A DNA stretch of 64,000 nucleotides, from positions 24,602,433 to 24,666,432 of the forward strand of contig NC_054085.1 of NCBI RefSeq assembly GCF_017562075.2, given 5' to 3'. The stretch is from Anopheles merus (Eukaryota > Arthropoda > Insecta > Diptera > Culicidae). Each line of letters opens with the position of its first letter. The first letter of the stretch is position 1. The notes beneath the pieces are model-generated. The model was given only the letters and a program-made list of their open reading frames with translations. It was not told the DNA's origin and made no database searches. The translations under genes were made by a program, and so were the position numbers. Positions 62,201 through 64,000 of this stretch are shown here, piece by piece.

Positions 62201-62402
62201 GGCCGGTCTCATGGTACAGTCGTCAACTCGTACGACTTAACAACATGCCCGTCATGGGTTCAAGCCCCAAATAGACCGTGCCGCCATACGTAGGACTGAC
62301 TATCCTGCTATGGGGGGAAATCAATAAGTCACTGAAAGCCAACCCCACAAGTGTGTTGGCAGGCCTTGACCGGCATCGGTTGTTGAGCCAAAGAAGAAGA
62401 AG
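62201..62402 (+). mobile_element. tRNA-derived SINE (about 200 bp)
   Basis: The unit has an RNA polymerase III A-box-like sequence TGGTACAGTCG (62212-62222) and a canonical B box GGTTCAAGCCC (62257-62267). A tRNA-unrelated body and an (AAG)n tail follow. It is bounded by perfect 10-bp direct repeats AATCAATCGT (62191-62200 and 62403-62412), the signature of target-primed retrotransposition. Length and structure resemble the SINE200 family described in Anopheles gambiae; I recall that family but cannot align to it here. Confidence 0.88.
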
Positions 62403-62412
62403 AATCAATCGT

Positions 62413-64000
62413 ATTTTTACAGTCCCTAAATCTGTGTGCTGAAATCAGTGAAAAAAGGACTAGTTCACTCGAACGTATATTATTAATTACTTTAAAACAC
62501 GCTTCAATAAATCATCTGAATTACACTGTTGTCATAAAACTTTTTGCGATTTTGCCATTTAGACCCATTTTCGCACAAGTGTCAGATCAATAACAACTAC
62601 ATCAATTATACCAACAACACCTTTCCCAGATTTCGAAAAGAACAGCAATCCAAATGCCTGCTTCTAATACATATTTCAACGCCCAACAATCTAATTGCTT
62701 CGGAAGTGTGTTTATTTACCGACAAACATGAACGCATGCCCGCATGCCAACGTTTTCGGGGTGTTTTTTTTCCTTTTACTCCATACCGATGGTCCTTTCA
62801 AAAGCGAAATTAAATCGTCGCTTTATTTTACACACATGCACTCAGCAGTTGGGTTCTGTCTTTTTGTTCACTTTTTCCTCCGCTTTGTCTCCCTCTCTCC
62901 AAACGGCGTCCATTCTAATGCCTGCAAACATTGCCCGCGTGGGCAAACAGTATCTCGCGATTTAATTTAATTAATACCACAACAACAACCCGAATCACAC
63001 ATACGCACATGCCGGGGAAAACGAAATAATTAACACGCCGCCAACATTAATCACGGAACAAACACAGACACACACATTCACAGGCAAGAGCACATTTGTT
63101 TGCAGTGCATGTTGTGCAGTTGCACAACGTACGCGTATCAGTAATCGATTCGCTGCATTATGCTGAACTCTGCTGGATGATATTTACTTTCGCCGTTAAT
63201 GAAAGTTCCGATAGAAGGTGTGCGTGTGCGTGTGTGTGTTCACACAGAACAAATAACTCTTTCCACAATGTTCTGGTTTTGCCCGGGGGTGATCGAGGTT
63301 TAAGTGCCACCACAAATGAGCCAATTTCAGCCACGATACACACACACACACTCACCTAAACGCCGATTTTTTCCCCTGTTGTGTTCTTTAGCAGATTGTT
63401 GCTGGAAAATAGACCACACTGTGAGAGGGACCACCAGCTACCATTCAGCAACCTAAACCACTCGAAGTGGAATGTAAACGAACAACTGATCGACCAAGCC
63501 CTGCTGTAATGCAACGAAATGCTTTATAACATTAACCAGAGTCGATTTTTTCGACGGGGGACTTTGATGAGTCCACCGTCAGGCATTAAAATGCTACCCA
63601 ACCGCTCGGAGTGGATTGCGACCGTATTCAGCAAACCCTTCCAATTGAAACCACGATCCAATCGGGTCAGCTGTGAACGTGACCAGGTGAGAGCGTAGGT
63701 GCACATACACACTCGAACGTCAACTCGGGAACGAATAGGATAGGTTATGTTTATCCCATTATCCTTCGCACACAATGTCACCGACGACATTGCACTTGAA
63801 ACGAGTCGTTAAGTCTACCGTGGAAAGAAACATATTTAAATCCTGTCGTCAATGCTCACACACTCTCAAACATCTGCAATAGTGGAATGCAATTGAAACA
63901 TACGCCATTTCATTGTCAACGCGTCGATAAAGCGTTCAAAGCGCTCACCGCATTGGTAAGTGTCAATCCGTACATACCATATCAGCGGTCTTCGTTGTTA
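62413..64000. other. Non-coding stretch at the right edge
   Basis: AT-rich and mixed DNA with CA/GT tracts near 63225-63245 and 63335-63352. No gene could be supported. Confidence 0.4.

Noticed and set aside
62201..62290. Functional tRNA gene suggested by the A and B boxes
   Set aside because: The sequence does not offer a full cloverleaf with a paired acceptor stem and is followed by a SINE body, (AAG)n tail and target duplication.

Overview
The window reads as nuclear DNA from a dipteran, most probably an Anopheles-type mosquito. The evidence is GT-AG introns, compact GC-rich coding exons in AT-rich non-coding DNA, abundant (CA)n/(GT)n microsatellites, a tRNA-derived SINE of about 200 bp, and many small inverted-repeat transposons. 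The species call is an inference. Most of the window is non-coding.

I can support four protein-coding genes. Three are paralogous secreted phospholipase B1-like SGNH/GDSL hydrolases: gene A (+, 16251-19848, six coding exons, 419 aa), gene B (-, 24863-30298, five coding exons, 424 aa) and gene C (-, 58779-60325, four coding exons, 447 aa). Each model joins in frame and carries the signal peptide, the GDS serine block, the GGND block and the D-x-x-H block. Gene D (+, 55122-58495, two coding exons, 365 aa) encodes a secreted low-complexity Ser/Tyr/His/Pro/Gly protein that looks like a cuticular or other extracellular structural protein. It has a clear TATA box and initiator. Genes D and C converge tail to tail, with poly(A) signals about 50 bp apart.

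Layout: 1-16 kb is non-coding, with one small TA-flanked element at 5.8 kb and a GC-rich, possible promoter/5'UTR zone near 10.6-11.6 kb. Genes A and B occupy 16-30 kb and face each other (A +, B -). A third stretch, 30-55 kb, has no convincing gene but holds several transposon copies. Genes D and C fill 55-60 kb. The last 3.5 kb holds a TA-flanked element and a SINE.

The most notable non-genic content is a well-resolved set of non-autonomous transposons. They comprise two hAT-like elements with 8-bp duplications, one of them a foldback element built from opposed GGAGTC/GACTCC arrays inside an intron of gene A. There are also a pair of elements with 3-bp duplications, a tandem TTAA-flanked pair in an intron of gene B, five TA-type elements in three families, and a 0.9-kb element with 25-bp inverted ends. 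I found no CRISPR array, rRNA or canonical tRNA gene. A wholly new molecular system is not evident; the unusual signals are the foldback element and the discordant introns of the lipase paralogues.
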